Below are positions 8,363 to 17,252 of a stretch of DNA of 64,000 bases, piece after piece. The notes below the pieces were generated by a model. The model had not been told where the DNA came from and ran no database searches. It saw nothing but the letters and a program-made list of their open reading frames with translations. Source of the stretch: JAWPMT01 sp965601475 (GTDB taxonomy: Bacteria; Bacteroidota; Bacteroidia; Cytophagales; Cyclobacteriaceae). The number at the start of each line of letters is the position of its first letter. Within the stretch, counting starts at the first letter, position 1. The stretch lies in contig OZ271832.1 of NCBI GenBank assembly GCA_965601475.1, forward strand, positions 3,968,001 to 4,032,000. The letters are read 5' to 3'. The translations under genes were made by a program, and so were the position numbers.

Positions 8363-10948
8363 ATGAGAAAGGTCCTTGTCATCTCAATGCTGTTTTTCTC
8401 CCTGGTTGGAGCAACACAGGATCATGGCGATTATGATTTCACGCCAAATCAATCCCGAGCGGATCAGCTTTTTGATCGGAAATATTATGGTAGAGCGCTC
8501 ACCATATACACGAGTCTGATCAAGAAAAAGAACGTCGCAAATGAGAATTACCTAAACCTGAGAATTGCGGAATGCTATCGCCGCATCAACAAGGTGGATG
8601 TGTCCAAAGAATGGTACCAGAAGGCCAATTTTGACGAAGCACCCTCGGAGTACTCTTTCTATTATGCCGAGGTATTGATGCAAAATAGAGAATACGAGGA
8701 AGCAGCAAAATGGTACCAGGATTACCTTCTTGTCAAGTCTGATCCTGTAGCGGAAAGACGGCTGGCGAGTATCAATGCTATCACTGAATACTACCAGGAT
8801 TCATCATTCTATGACATTCAGAATCTTGCTTTCAATTCGGAACAAAAGGATTTCAGTCCATTTTACACTGTCGACGGTATAGTGTTTGTCTCTTCCAGGA
8901 AACGCCCCATCATCGACGAATTCAAGCAACGCTATCACCTGGACGAGTCGCTGTTCTTGAATTTGTACCATGCGAAGAAGCCAAAGTCCGATGGTGACAA
9001 GCAGGTCAATTTCTTTTTCAAGAAGCAATTGGGCAGTGCTTTTCATGAAGGCCCCGGAGTGATTTTCGATGATGGATTGAAGATGTACTTCACACGAAAC
9101 AATGTGAAAAGTGGGCATAAAGTGCTCAAAGGAGAGGACGGTTTCACGCGACTCAAGCTTTTCTACGCAGAGAGAAAAGACACCAAAAGCTACTGGGACG
9201 AACCTGTAGAATTACCTTTCAATGATGCAAATTTCTCGAACGGGCATCCCGCAATCCTGGATGAAGGCAACACGCTTGTCTTTGTCTCTGACAGGCCGGG
9301 CACAGTGGGTGATGCAGATCTTTATCTTTCGCGAAAAGACGGTGATACCTGGAGCGAACCGATTAACCTGGGCTCGGAAATAAACACTCCCCAAAAGGAG
9401 ATGTTCCCGTTCATCAGCAAGGATGGCTCCACCCTTTACTATGCTTCTGATGGTTTGGGTGGTCTTGGCGGACTGGACATCTTTCGTGTGACGATAGAAA
9501 ATGGCGAATTTGGCAAACCTGAAAACCTGGGGTTCCCTGTGAATTCATCAAAGGACGACTTTGGTCTGATCATAAATGATGCTGGCAAAGAAGGATACTT
9601 CGCTTCTAACAGGGAAGGTGGAGTTGGTGATGATGATATCTACTATTTCAACTATTCCAAACCCCCCTATGTCCGCCTGGAGGGTGTCATCGTTGATGAG
9701 GATACACGCGAACCTATCTCAGACGCGGATATTGTCTTGAGAGACGCCGATGGTCAACGACTTGAGACGGCCAAAAGTAGTCCGCTAGGGCAATTTGGGT
9801 TCCAGGTAGCCTGGGACCGGGAATATGAAGTGCATGGTACGAAAACCTCTTACACTGCCGACTCGACCACGAGAAATACATTTGGCAGCGCCACGTTGAT
9901 CGATGATGTCCTACTTGAAATCAAGAAAGAGCTCATCATTATTTCGGGTGTGGTTTCGGATATCAATACCAGTATTCCGCTTGATTCGTCCAAGGTCATT
10001 GTGACTAACGAAACGACAGGAGAGAAGTTTGGCTTTGTCACTGCTGAGGATGGCTTTTATCAATTTCTCGGACAACCCGATATGGTTTACAACTTCAAGG
10101 TGAAGAAATACCGGTACTTCACAGAATTGGGCAATGTGAGCACCCTTGGAATTCGATCTGGCAATATCACTAAGGATTTTCAACTGGAACCCATTGTGTT
10201 GGGCAAGCCCATCGCACTTGGAGATATCTACTTCAATCTGGATAAGTGGGATATCACCACGCAGGCCGCCGTAGAGCTCAACAAATTTGTGGCAACCCTG
10301 CAGGACAATCCCTCCATCGTCGTCGAGCTTGGGTCTCACACGGACTGCCGGGGTAGTGATTCGTACAATCTCAGGCTATCGCAACGGCGGGCAAGCTCCT
10401 CAGTGGATTACGTCATCTCAGAGGGCATTGCCGACCGAAGAATTGAGTCCAGAGGATATGGAGAAACCGAACTTACCAATGAATGCGATGATGGTGTAGA
10501 TTGTCCAGAGGAGAAACACTCCGTCAATCGAAGATCAGAATTCAAAGTTTTGGGCTTCTTGCCGGATTTTGAGACTGAGGAGGAGCAGGGTCTGCTTTGG
10601 CTCGACGCAAGTGCGGTGAGTGATCGGTTGCTTTCAGAAGGCGGCAATAGCAAGCTGGCGATTGTCAACAGTGAGAACAAAGGGAATGCTTCCATAGAAG
10701 GCACCATTCGTGATGAAGACAACGGCAACGGGCTTGCCAATGTGACCGTGATACTTAAGGAAGCAGATACCAATAGCGTTTTTCAGGCACAGACCGATTC
10801 GCAGGGGTATTACACTTTTGAAGAGTTGCCCAAAGGCAAGTACCAGTTGATTGGCACCAAAGAGGGGTATGCTGAAGCAGGTTTGAAATTTGATATCAAC
10901 ACGGAGTCCAACCAGACCCTGGATCTGGAAATGAAGGCTGGCAATTAA
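8363..10948 (+). CDS. PorE-like OmpA family protein (TPR, beta-propeller, CRD, OmpA, extra C-terminal CRD)
   Basis: An 861-residue envelope protein with N-terminal signal sequence (VLVISMLFFSLVGATQ). Domain order: TPR-like helices (about 30-130), PD40/WD40-like propeller repeats (about 160-430, with NTLVFVSDRPG and STLYYASDGLGG), two carboxypeptidase-regulatory-like beta sandwiches (about 435-610), an OmpA C-terminal peptidoglycan-binding domain (about 620-730, with LGSHTDCRGSDSYN and NRRSEFKV), and a further regulatory-like domain at about 774-855. TPR, propeller, CRD and OmpA is the architecture of PorE, the T9SS component that ties the secretion machinery to peptidoglycan. The extra C-terminal domain is not part of that minimal plan. 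It starts 2 bases after the PorP/SprF stop, so the three genes look like one operon. Whether this is the core PorE or an adhesin-dedicated paralogue cannot be told; a second PorE-like gene lies at 38239-40137. Confidence 0.9.
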   Translation: MRKVLVISMLFFSLVGATQDHGDYDFTPNQSRADQLFDRKYYGRALTIYTSLIKKKNVANENYLNLRIAECYRRINKVDVSKEWYQKANFDEAPSEYSFYYAEVLMQNREYEEAAKWYQDYLLVKSDPVAERRLASINAITEYYQDSSFYDIQNLAFNSEQKDFSPFYTVDGIVFVSSRKRPIIDEFKQRYHLDESLFLNLYHAKKPKSDGDKQVNFFFKKQLGSAFHEGPGVIFDDGLKMYFTRNNVKSGHKVLKGEDGFTRLKLFYAERKDTKSYWDEPVELPFNDANFSNGHPAILDEGNTLVFVSDRPGTVGDADLYLSRKDGDTWSEPINLGSEINTPQKEMFPFISKDGSTLYYASDGLGGLGGLDIFRVTIENGEFGKPENLGFPVNSSKDDFGLIINDAGKEGYFASNREGGVGDDDIYYFNYSKPPYVRLEGVIVDEDTREPISDADIVLRDADGQRLETAKSSPLGQFGFQVAWDREYEVHGTKTSYTADSTTRNTFGSATLIDDVLLEIKKELIIISGVVSDINTSIPLDSSKVIVTNETTGEKFGFVTAEDGFYQFLGQPDMVYNFKVKKYRYFTELGNVSTLGIRSGNITKDFQLEPIVLGKPIALGDIYFNLDKWDITTQAAVELNKFVATLQDNPSIVVELGSHTDCRGSDSYNLRLSQRRASSSVDYVISEGIADRRIESRGYGETELTNECDDGVDCPEEKHSVNRRSEFKVLGFLPDFETEEEQGLLWLDASAVSDRLLSEGGNSKLAIVNSENKGNASIEGTIRDEDNGNGLANVTVILKEADTNSVFQAQTDSQGYYTFEELPKGKYQLIGTKEGYAEAGLKFDINTESNQTLDLEMKAGN

Positions 10949-11413
10949 CTACTGTTCGGCGATCAACTTAGCGTTTTCCCCATTGTCTTCGTATCGGAGC
11001 GAAATGGTTGTGATTCCCTGGGGTGTTTTGATCAGCGCCGTAAAAGTCTGCGATTCGATTTGTCCTCCCGAATATTGTCGCCGAAGCACAAGCCTTCGTA
11101 TCTCTGACTTGGGAAAGGCTTCATGGATGTATTGCTGAATATGCTCTGGGAATTCCTCGTAGTGGCTGAGATGGGTGAGCAGCTTACCCGAAGGGTGGTA
11201 GAATGCCTCATGTTTCAGATCATCCATTTCGAACGATACCAGGAAAAGATCAGCATCTTCCAGGTTGTTGTTTGTCCAACTCAGAATCTTACTGTTGCTG
11301 AAATGCGCATAATGGCGCTTAGCAATAATACTGGGTAGTGTCGTGGCTTGTGCCTGGGTGATATGGAATAAGCAGAAACCCAGCAGTAGCGACACAATGC
11401 TGAATCTGTTCAT
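10949..11413 (-). CDS. Small exported protein of unknown function, possibly PepSY-like
   Basis: The ATG at 11413 gives a 154-residue protein with a clear signal peptide (MNRFSIVSLLLGFCLFHITQAQA); a longer frame back to 11482 adds residues that do not look like a signal peptide, so I rejected it. The mature part has an alternating strand pattern with phrases such as FYHPSGKLL, followed by a helix starting FPEHIQQYIHEAFP. This resembles the PepSY-like (DUF2874-type) periplasmic fold common in Bacteroidota, but the match is weak and made by eye. Its stop abuts the stop of the upstream PorE-like gene, so the two are convergent. No function is proposed. Confidence 0.75.
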   Translation of the reverse strand: MNRFSIVSLLLGFCLFHITQAQATTLPSIIAKRHYAHFSNSKILSWTNNNLEDADLFLVSFEMDDLKHEAFYHPSGKLLTHLSHYEEFPEHIQQYIHEAFPKSEIRRLVLRRQYSGGQIESQTFTALIKTPQGITTISLRYEDNGENAKLIAEQ

Positions 11414-11526
11414 GTTGGTGGCGTTGTTTAACATCAAATTAGCATCACCCATGTCGATTGGCCAACAACGATTCGATAACAAGGGATTATTACTCGTTAG
11501 ATGGGAATATCACAGGCTGGATAAGG

Positions 11527-12750
11527 TCAATCCGACATCAGGCCTACAGAAGAAAGATCTCGCCAGTAGCCAGGATAGGACTTCTTTACTACATCGGGGT
11601 CATCAATAACAATGTCTGAAAGCAGCGCAACAGGGCCAAAAGCCATTGCCATCCTGTGGTCTTCATAGGTTTTGATCGTGGGTTTGCTGAAATTGAGGTC
11701 TCCGGGAATCAGCGTCCAGGTGCCTTGTTCCTCATGCAGTTGGGCATTGAGTTTGGAAAGTTCTTTCTGCATGGCCGCAATCCTATCTGTTTCTTTGATC
11801 CGCAATGTTTCTAATCCCTTCATTGTCAGTTTGATACCTTTCAATGCGGCAGCTACCATTACTCCTTGTGCCAAATCCGGACAGGTTTTGAAATCGACCG
11901 CTATTTCCTTCTGAAATGCTGTATGCTTGCTGAGATGGACATGGTCTTCATAGGTAGTCGTGATTACTCCAAAAGAATTCATGATTTCTGCGATCTGGTG
12001 GTCTCCCTGGAAACTCTGTTTTTTGAGTCCATGTAGGGTAATGTCGACTTCCGAAGCTATTGCAGCAATCACATACCAGTAGCTTGCCCCGGACCAGTCG
12101 CTTTCGATTTTGTAGTGATTGGCTACATAAGGTTGACTATCGATGATGATCGTGTTGCCTTCCCACACATGAGATACCCCGAAGTGTTGCATCAGCCTCA
12201 AGGTCATATCGATGTAAGGTCGGCTGAAGATTTCCTCGGTGAGTGTCAGTTTCAGGCCCTTTGGCAAGGTGGGGGCGATCATGAGCATGGCGCTGATGAA
12301 CTGGCTGGAGACATTGCCAGGCATGGATATCCGATCTGTTTTCTGCTCCTTGAGTCTTGTGATCCTCAATGGAGGATAGCCATTTTTCTCTATGTAGTCT
12401 ATCTCCGCCCCGATGGCTTTTAGTGCCTCCACTAACAAACCAATGGGTCTTTCTTTCATCCTTTCGGTACCAGTGATGATGTGTCCTTCCCCCCGCAAGG
12501 CCAGGTAGGCTGTACAAAATCGCATAGTCGTTCCAGCTTCCATGACATCCCATGTCTTGTCTTTACTGGTCAGAAGCCTGAGCATCGTCTGCGTGTCTTT
12601 GGCGTCAGACACATTCATAAGGTCGCATGGCTCATCTGCCAAAGCGGACATGAGCAAGACCCTGTTGCTTTCGCTCTTGGAAGCACTCAGGTATATGTCT
12701 CCAATAATTTTTCTGGCACCGAATTTGTGTAATAGTTTTTGCACCTTCAA
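11527..12750 (-). CDS. aroA: 3-phosphoshikimate 1-carboxyvinyltransferase (EPSP synthase)
   Basis: A 407-residue cytosolic enzyme of the shikimate pathway that joins phosphoenolpyruvate to shikimate-3-phosphate. Visible family motifs are SKSESNR near the N-terminus (substrate-binding Lys and Arg), AGTTMRF (PEP-binding loop), GNVSSQF, RIKETDR and EDHRMAMAFG near the C-terminus. The length is slightly below the usual 425-435 residues, mainly from short loops. It lies downstream of aroB on the same strand, with a 203-base gap that holds a possible small gene on the other strand, so the two need not share a transcript. Confidence in the assignment is high. Confidence 0.97.
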   Translation of the reverse strand: MKVQKLLHKFGARKIIGDIYLSASKSESNRVLLMSALADEPCDLMNVSDAKDTQTMLRLLTSKDKTWDVMEAGTTMRFCTAYLALRGEGHIITGTERMKERPIGLLVEALKAIGAEIDYIEKNGYPPLRITRLKEQKTDRISMPGNVSSQFISAMLMIAPTLPKGLKLTLTEEIFSRPYIDMTLRLMQHFGVSHVWEGNTIIIDSQPYVANHYKIESDWSGASYWYVIAAIASEVDITLHGLKKQSFQGDHQIAEIMNSFGVITTTYEDHVHLSKHTAFQKEIAVDFKTCPDLAQGVMVAAALKGIKLTMKGLETLRIKETDRIAAMQKELSKLNAQLHEEQGTWTLIPGDLNFSKPTIKTYEDHRMAMAFGPVALLSDIVIDDPDVVKKSYPGYWRDLSSVGLMSD

Positions 12751-12797
12751 GTGTTAGGATATTAAACAAAAAGAAATCTTATAGCGTAAATTATAAT

Positions 12798-12965
12798 ATG
12801 ACATTTCCCTTAAAAACGATAGCGTCCATTCTGGCAACTGCCTTGCTGGCCATCTTTACCATGGTTTTCGTCTCTCCCCAAAAATTGTTCAAGCAAAAAA
12901 CGAAAGTGCACAAAAACAGCACCATCAAACCGAGAGATGAAGAAAAGGAAGGTCTATTTGTATAG
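12798..12965 (+). CDS. Possible 55-residue membrane-anchored small protein
   Basis: A short open frame in the aroB-aroA gap on the opposite strand. It encodes a basic start, a hydrophobic stretch (about residues 7-28, IASILATALLAIFTMVFV) and a Lys/Arg-rich then acidic tail, a pattern expected of a real single-span membrane protein rather than random translation. The A/T-rich leader before the ATG suits Bacteroidota translation starts; no Shine-Dalgarno is seen. Its last 12 bases overlap the 3' end of aroB. No family is recognised and no promoter box was found, so it could still be chance. Confidence 0.4.
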   Translation: MTFPLKTIASILATALLAIFTMVFVSPQKLFKQKTKVHKNSTIKPRDEEKEGLFV

Positions 12966-13988
12966 ACTGACATAGGCTTCCATGGCTGCGCCGATCTGGC
13001 TATGTTCCACATGTACATCATAGGTGCAATGGCCGATCTTCTGAAGTAGTGAAAAATTGATCTGCTTCCCTGTATTTTTCTTGTCCTGGCTCATCAGGTC
13101 CATCAGTATGTCAGTTTCTGGCAACTTGATTTCCTCATATACCTCTTTAATATATCCGGTAATTTCCGAAAGGTCGCCTTCGGTCAGGTCTTGAGCCTGG
13201 TAGGAGAGATGTGCCTCCAAAATCATACCTGCAGCAATTGCTTCACCATGCAAGAGCGGACAATCCGAAGTCAGAAAATAGGTCTCTATGGCATGCCCCA
13301 GGGTATGACCAAAATTTAGAATTTTTCGGAGACCCATTTCTTTTGGGTCATTCTCGACAACCTGGGCTTTGATCTTCACAGATTGTTCCAGATAATTATT
13401 CCAGTCGTCTATTGTCACAAAGGGCTTCGAGGTGATTTCCCTCCAGTAGGCTGCATCCGCGATCAAACCATGCTTGAGGACCTCAGCAAACCCACTACGT
13501 AGTTGCCTTGCATCGAGTGTGTCGAGAAATCTCGTGTCCAGAATCACTTGCTGTGGTTCACTGAAAATGCCTATGTGGTTTTTGAATCCATCAAAGTCCA
13601 CACCCGTCTTACCACCAATGCTGGCGTCCACCTGGGCCAATAAGGTCGTGGGAATATTTATGAAATCGATGCCTCTTTTGAATGTACTGGCCGCAAAACC
13701 TCCCATGTCTGTGATGACCCCGCCACCAAGGTTAATCAACAGGGATTTTCTCGAGAAACCCAGGGAAGTCAGTTCCGACCAGATCCTTCCACAGGTCTGA
13801 AGGTTCTTGTATTCCTCACCACTTTGAATATTGATCTGGGCAAAATCGAAATTGCCATTGAGCAACGGCAAACAATGCTGTGCGGTATTTTCGTCTACCA
13901 GAATCCCAATCTTGTCATAAGCGCTCTGGTCGATGATCTTTTGGGTTGCTTCTAGTGCACTATCGGTGAAAACGACATTTTCAAGCAT
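12954..13988 (-). CDS. aroB: 3-dehydroquinate synthase
   Basis: A 344-residue NAD- and metal-dependent enzyme that cyclises DAHP to 3-dehydroquinate, the second step of the shikimate pathway. Diagnostic motifs are INLGGGVITDMGGF (NAD binding), RGIDFINIPTTLLAQVD, ASIGGKTGVDF, AEVLKHGLI, and the metal-ligand segments NFGHTLGHAIE and LLHGEAIAAGM. The length is normal for the family. It begins with ATG at 13988 and is transcribed away from the proline dehydrogenase gene. aroA follows on the same strand. Confidence 0.97.
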   Translation of the reverse strand: MLENVVFTDSALEATQKIIDQSAYDKIGILVDENTAQHCLPLLNGNFDFAQINIQSGEEYKNLQTCGRIWSELTSLGFSRKSLLINLGGGVITDMGGFAASTFKRGIDFINIPTTLLAQVDASIGGKTGVDFDGFKNHIGIFSEPQQVILDTRFLDTLDARQLRSGFAEVLKHGLIADAAYWREITSKPFVTIDDWNNYLEQSVKIKAQVVENDPKEMGLRKILNFGHTLGHAIETYFLTSDCPLLHGEAIAAGMILEAHLSYQAQDLTEGDLSEITGYIKEVYEEIKLPETDILMDLMSQDKKNTGKQINFSLLQKIGHCTYDVHVEHSQIGAAMEAYVSLYK

Positions 13989-14085
13989 GCGTGAATTTCA
14001 AATGGGCAGCTAATTAAGGGAAAAAAGTGATATAAAATCTACGGCATGAATTGAAATGGCTAAACAATCGATTTAGTCGTCAATT

Positions 14086-14093
14086 TATATTTG
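14086..14093 (+). promoter_or_regulatory. Bacteroidota -7 promoter box (TATATTTG) for proline dehydrogenase
   Basis: The octamer matches the Bacteroidota -7 consensus TAnnTTTG and lies 19 bases before the ATG at 14113. Transcription would start near 14098, which makes the GTG at 14095 an unlikely start codon. I saw no TTG at the usual 17-23 base spacing upstream, so this is a one-box match. Confidence 0.5.
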
Positions 14094-14112
14094 CGTGATT
14101 GCCCCAAAACTG

Positions 14113-15294
14113 ATGAACAACCAGAAATATTCGTTTGAAGATACGTCGGTAGCATTTGCCTCCAAGTCAAATGGTAAGCTACGCAAGGCCAGGTTTGTTT
14201 TTGAAACAATGAAATACCCCTGGATGGTCAAAACTGGCACTGCTTTGACCACCCTTGCTTTGAAAGCTAAGTTGCCTGTCAAAGGACTGATAAAGAGCAC
14301 CCTCTTCAGGCAGTTCTGCGGCGGAGAGTCTATAGCCGATTGTCAAATGACCATTGATGAATTGGGAAATTTCAATGTGCAGACGATCCTTGACTACTCG
14401 GTGGAGGGACAGGAGACGGAAGAAAGTTTCGATCAGACATTGCAAGAGGCGCTCCGCGTCGTGAAATTCGCCAAAGATCAGCAGCATATTGCTTTTTGCG
14501 TCATCAAGCTCACAGGACTTGGCTCCGCTACGCTGATGGAAAAAGTCCAGTCAGGGAAGCCTTTGGAAGGCGACGAAGAGACCAGGTATCGCAGGTTTGA
14601 AGATCGGGTAGAAGAGCTGGCCCAGGCCGTCAATGAGCATGGTTTGCGGTTTATGGTAGATGCGGAGGAATCATGGATCCAGGACGAGATAGATCGCGTC
14701 GTCTACGGACTCATGCGCAAGTACAATCAAAAGGATGCAGTCATTTACAACACCTATCAACTCTACCGCAATGAAGCTTTGCGCAATATGCAGCGGGCTT
14801 ACGATAAGCTAAGCGGTGAAGGATATTACTTTGGTGCCAAGATCGTGCGAGGTGCTTACATGGAGAAGGAACGCGATCGTGCCGAGGAGTTAGGCTATCC
14901 CAGCCCAATTCAGGACACCAAGGATGCCACGGACGAGGATTACAATCGGGCGATTGACTTCGCGCTGGATCATATCGACCGTTTCCATCTATGCTGTGGC
15001 ACACACAACGAGTATTCTTCAGGTTATTTGGCCCAGAAAATTGAGGAAGCCGGTATCGAGAAAGATGACCGACGATTGTACTTTGCTCAGCTGTTAGGCA
15101 TGAGTGATAACATCAGCTTCAAATTGGCAGATTTGGGATTCAATGTGGCAAAATATGTCCCCTATGGTCCTGTTGAAAAGGTGTTGCCCTATCTCTTTCG
15201 CCGAGCTGATGAAAACACCTCAATCGCCGGCCAAAGTGGTAGGGAGCTTTCTCTGGTCAAGAAGGAAATGAAGCGCCGGTCGACCAGTAAGTAG
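14113..15294 (+). CDS. Proline dehydrogenase, monofunctional
   Basis: A 393-residue FAD-dependent enzyme of the PRODH family that oxidises proline to pyrroline-5-carboxylate. The family barrel is visible through FMVDAEESWIQ, YNTYQLYRNEAL, KIVRGAYMEKERDRA, CCGTHNEYSS, and the C-terminal YLFRRADENTSIAG, which carries the arginine pair that binds the proline carboxylate. No P5C dehydrogenase domain is attached, so it is the short type and the partner dehydrogenase must be elsewhere. I chose ATG 14113 over GTG 14095 because a -7 promoter box ends at 14093. It stands alone, divergent from aroB. Confidence 0.93.
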   Translation: MNNQKYSFEDTSVAFASKSNGKLRKARFVFETMKYPWMVKTGTALTTLALKAKLPVKGLIKSTLFRQFCGGESIADCQMTIDELGNFNVQTILDYSVEGQETEESFDQTLQEALRVVKFAKDQQHIAFCVIKLTGLGSATLMEKVQSGKPLEGDEETRYRRFEDRVEELAQAVNEHGLRFMVDAEESWIQDEIDRVVYGLMRKYNQKDAVIYNTYQLYRNEALRNMQRAYDKLSGEGYYFGAKIVRGAYMEKERDRAEELGYPSPIQDTKDATDEDYNRAIDFALDHIDRFHLCCGTHNEYSSGYLAQKIEEAGIEKDDRRLYFAQLLGMSDNISFKLADLGFNVAKYVPYGPVEKVLPYLFRRADENTSIAGQSGRELSLVKKEMKRRSTSK

Positions 15295-15440
15295 GGCCCG
15301 GGTCCGACGAAGGCCAATGGAGGTGTTCAAAGACCCCCGCTAGGAATTGGTTGGAGTGAAAAGGCTAGGGAAGTCCTCAACAACTTAGCCGATGGTAAGT
15401 ATGTTTTTGTCCGGTCCTTTTTACACGTGATTGAACCATT

Positions 15441-15448
15441 TACCTTTG
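15441..15448 (+). promoter_or_regulatory. Bacteroidota -7 promoter box (TACCTTTG) for lysS
   Basis: Perfect match to TAnnTTTG, placing transcription start near 15453 and a leader of about 40 bases before the lysS ATG. A convincing -33 TTG at normal spacing is not visible. Confidence 0.45.
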
Positions 15449-15493
15449 CGGCGCTTTATAGGGCAATGTGTACTCCTCGAGATTTAGAATAGT

Positions 15494-17212
15494 ATGTTAA
15501 GCGAACAAGAATTACAGCGCAGACAGGCAAGAGAAGAGTTGATGAAAATGGGCGTAGATCCTTATCCCGCTCCATTATTTCCAATCACTACAAATGCCGT
15601 GGAGATCAAAGAGAACTTTGACAATGATCTGGAGGCGTTCAAGGAAATTTCAGTGGCTGGCAGGATCATGTCGCGCAGGATTATGGGGTCGGCATCTTTC
15701 GCAGAAATCCAGGATCATACGGGTCGCATACAGTTCTATGTTCGCAGAGATGATATATGTCCTGGGGAGGATAAGGAGTTGTATAACACGGTTTTCAAGA
15801 AGAAGCTTGACATTGGAGATATTGTCGGTCTGAAAGGGTATGTATTCAAGACGCAGGTTGGTGAAATTTCTATTCATGTCACTGAGCTCAGCGTTTTGAA
15901 CAAATCCTTGCGCCCTTTACCGATCGTCAAGGAAGCCACCGATGACGAAGGCAACAAAAAGACCTGGGATGCTTTCAGCGATCCTGAGCAGAGGTATAGA
16001 CAGCGTTACCTGGATCTGATCGTCAACCCTCAGATCAAGGACACTTTCAGAAAAAGAACAGCACTGGTCAATACGATCAGGGAATTCTTCAACGAAAAAG
16101 GCTATCTGGAAGTGGAAACACCCGTCCTGCAGCCGATTCATGGTGGTGCTGCGGCTCGTCCTTTCAAGACACACCACAATTCGCTCGATATGCCCCTTTA
16201 CTTGCGTATCGCCAATGAGCTATATCTCAAGAGATTGATCGTGGGCGGCTTCGAGGGGGTGTATGAGTTTGCCAAGGACTTTCGCAACGAAGGTATGTCA
16301 CGTTTTCACAACCCGGAGTTCACACAGGTGGAGCTTTATGTGGCGTACAAGGATTACTTCTGGATGATGGACCTCATGGAAGAGGCAGTGGAACGTGTGG
16401 CAATGAAATTACATGGCGATACCAAAGTGACCGTAGGAGATCAAGTCATAGACTTTAAGCGACCCTGGAAGCGCTTTACCATGTTCGAGGCCATTGAACA
16501 CTTCACCGGTGTCAACATATCAGGAATGGAAGAGCAGCAGCTAAGAGATGCAGCTACAGTGATGGGTGTGCCCCTGGACGACACTATGGGCAAGGCCAAG
16601 GTTATCGATGAGATCTTTGGTGAAAAATGTGAGCCTCACCTGATACAACCGACATTCATTCTGGACTATCCTGAGGAAATGTCTCCACTTACCAAGAAGC
16701 ATCGTTCGAAAGCTGGGCTGGTGGAGCGATTTGAAGCCATCTGCAATGGCAAGGAGATTATGAATGCTTATTCAGAGCTGAACGATCCCATTGACCAGCG
16801 GCGGCGTTTTGAGGATCAGCTGGAGCTGGCCAAGCGGGGCGATGAAGAAGCCATGGTGCTGGACGAGGACTTCTTGCGAGCCTTGGAATACGGGATGCCC
16901 CCAACCTCTGGCGTGGGGCTTGGCATTGATCGGTTGACGATGATTATGACGAATTCACCGTCGATTCAGGATGTGTTGTTTTTCCCCCAGATGAGACCAG
17001 AGGTGAAATCAAAAGCCGCGGAATTGTCCGGAGACGAAAAGGACATTTTCCAGGTCCTTGAGCAAAATGGGACAATGGTGCTGGGTGATCTGAAGGAGCA
17101 GGCAGGATTGTCCAATAAGAAATGGGACAAGGCCATCAAGAAGCTCACGCAAGGGGGGTACGCAAAAGTGACTAAAGACGAAGAGGGTTTGTCAGTCCAG
17201 ATTCTGGAATAA
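15494..17212 (+). CDS. lysS: Lysyl-tRNA synthetase, class II, with C-terminal extension
   Basis: A 572-residue class II enzyme charging tRNA-Lys. The N-terminal OB-fold anticodon domain (about 50-150, with GRIMSRRIMGSASFAEIQD) is followed by the catalytic core with motif 2 (FRNEGMSRFHNPEFTQVE) and motif 3 (GVGLGIDRLTM). The core normally ends just after the FFPQMRPE segment; here about 70 more residues follow, predicted as helices and a short beta hairpin (EKDIFQVLEQNGTMVLGDL, then KWDKAIKKLTQGGYAKV). That looks like a small winged-helix module. Bacterial LysRS without this tail is about 500 residues. It is preceded by a -7 promoter box and is not in an obvious operon. Confidence 0.97.
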   Translation: MLSEQELQRRQAREELMKMGVDPYPAPLFPITTNAVEIKENFDNDLEAFKEISVAGRIMSRRIMGSASFAEIQDHTGRIQFYVRRDDICPGEDKELYNTVFKKKLDIGDIVGLKGYVFKTQVGEISIHVTELSVLNKSLRPLPIVKEATDDEGNKKTWDAFSDPEQRYRQRYLDLIVNPQIKDTFRKRTALVNTIREFFNEKGYLEVETPVLQPIHGGAAARPFKTHHNSLDMPLYLRIANELYLKRLIVGGFEGVYEFAKDFRNEGMSRFHNPEFTQVELYVAYKDYFWMMDLMEEAVERVAMKLHGDTKVTVGDQVIDFKRPWKRFTMFEAIEHFTGVNISGMEEQQLRDAATVMGVPLDDTMGKAKVIDEIFGEKCEPHLIQPTFILDYPEEMSPLTKKHRSKAGLVERFEAICNGKEIMNAYSELNDPIDQRRRFEDQLELAKRGDEEAMVLDEDFLRALEYGMPPTSGVGLGIDRLTMIMTNSPSIQDVLFFPQMRPEVKSKAAELSGDEKDIFQVLEQNGTMVLGDLKEQAGLSNKKWDKAIKKLTQGGYAKVTKDEEGLSVQILE

Positions 17213-17252
17213 CAAACCCTCCAAAAATTCTTTCCGAGTATATCAGCTCTGA

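Noticed and set aside
15295..15493. Gap before lysS checked for a tRNA or small RNA
   Set aside because: No cloverleaf, anticodon arm or stable hairpin with a T-run was seen; only the -7 box is supported.
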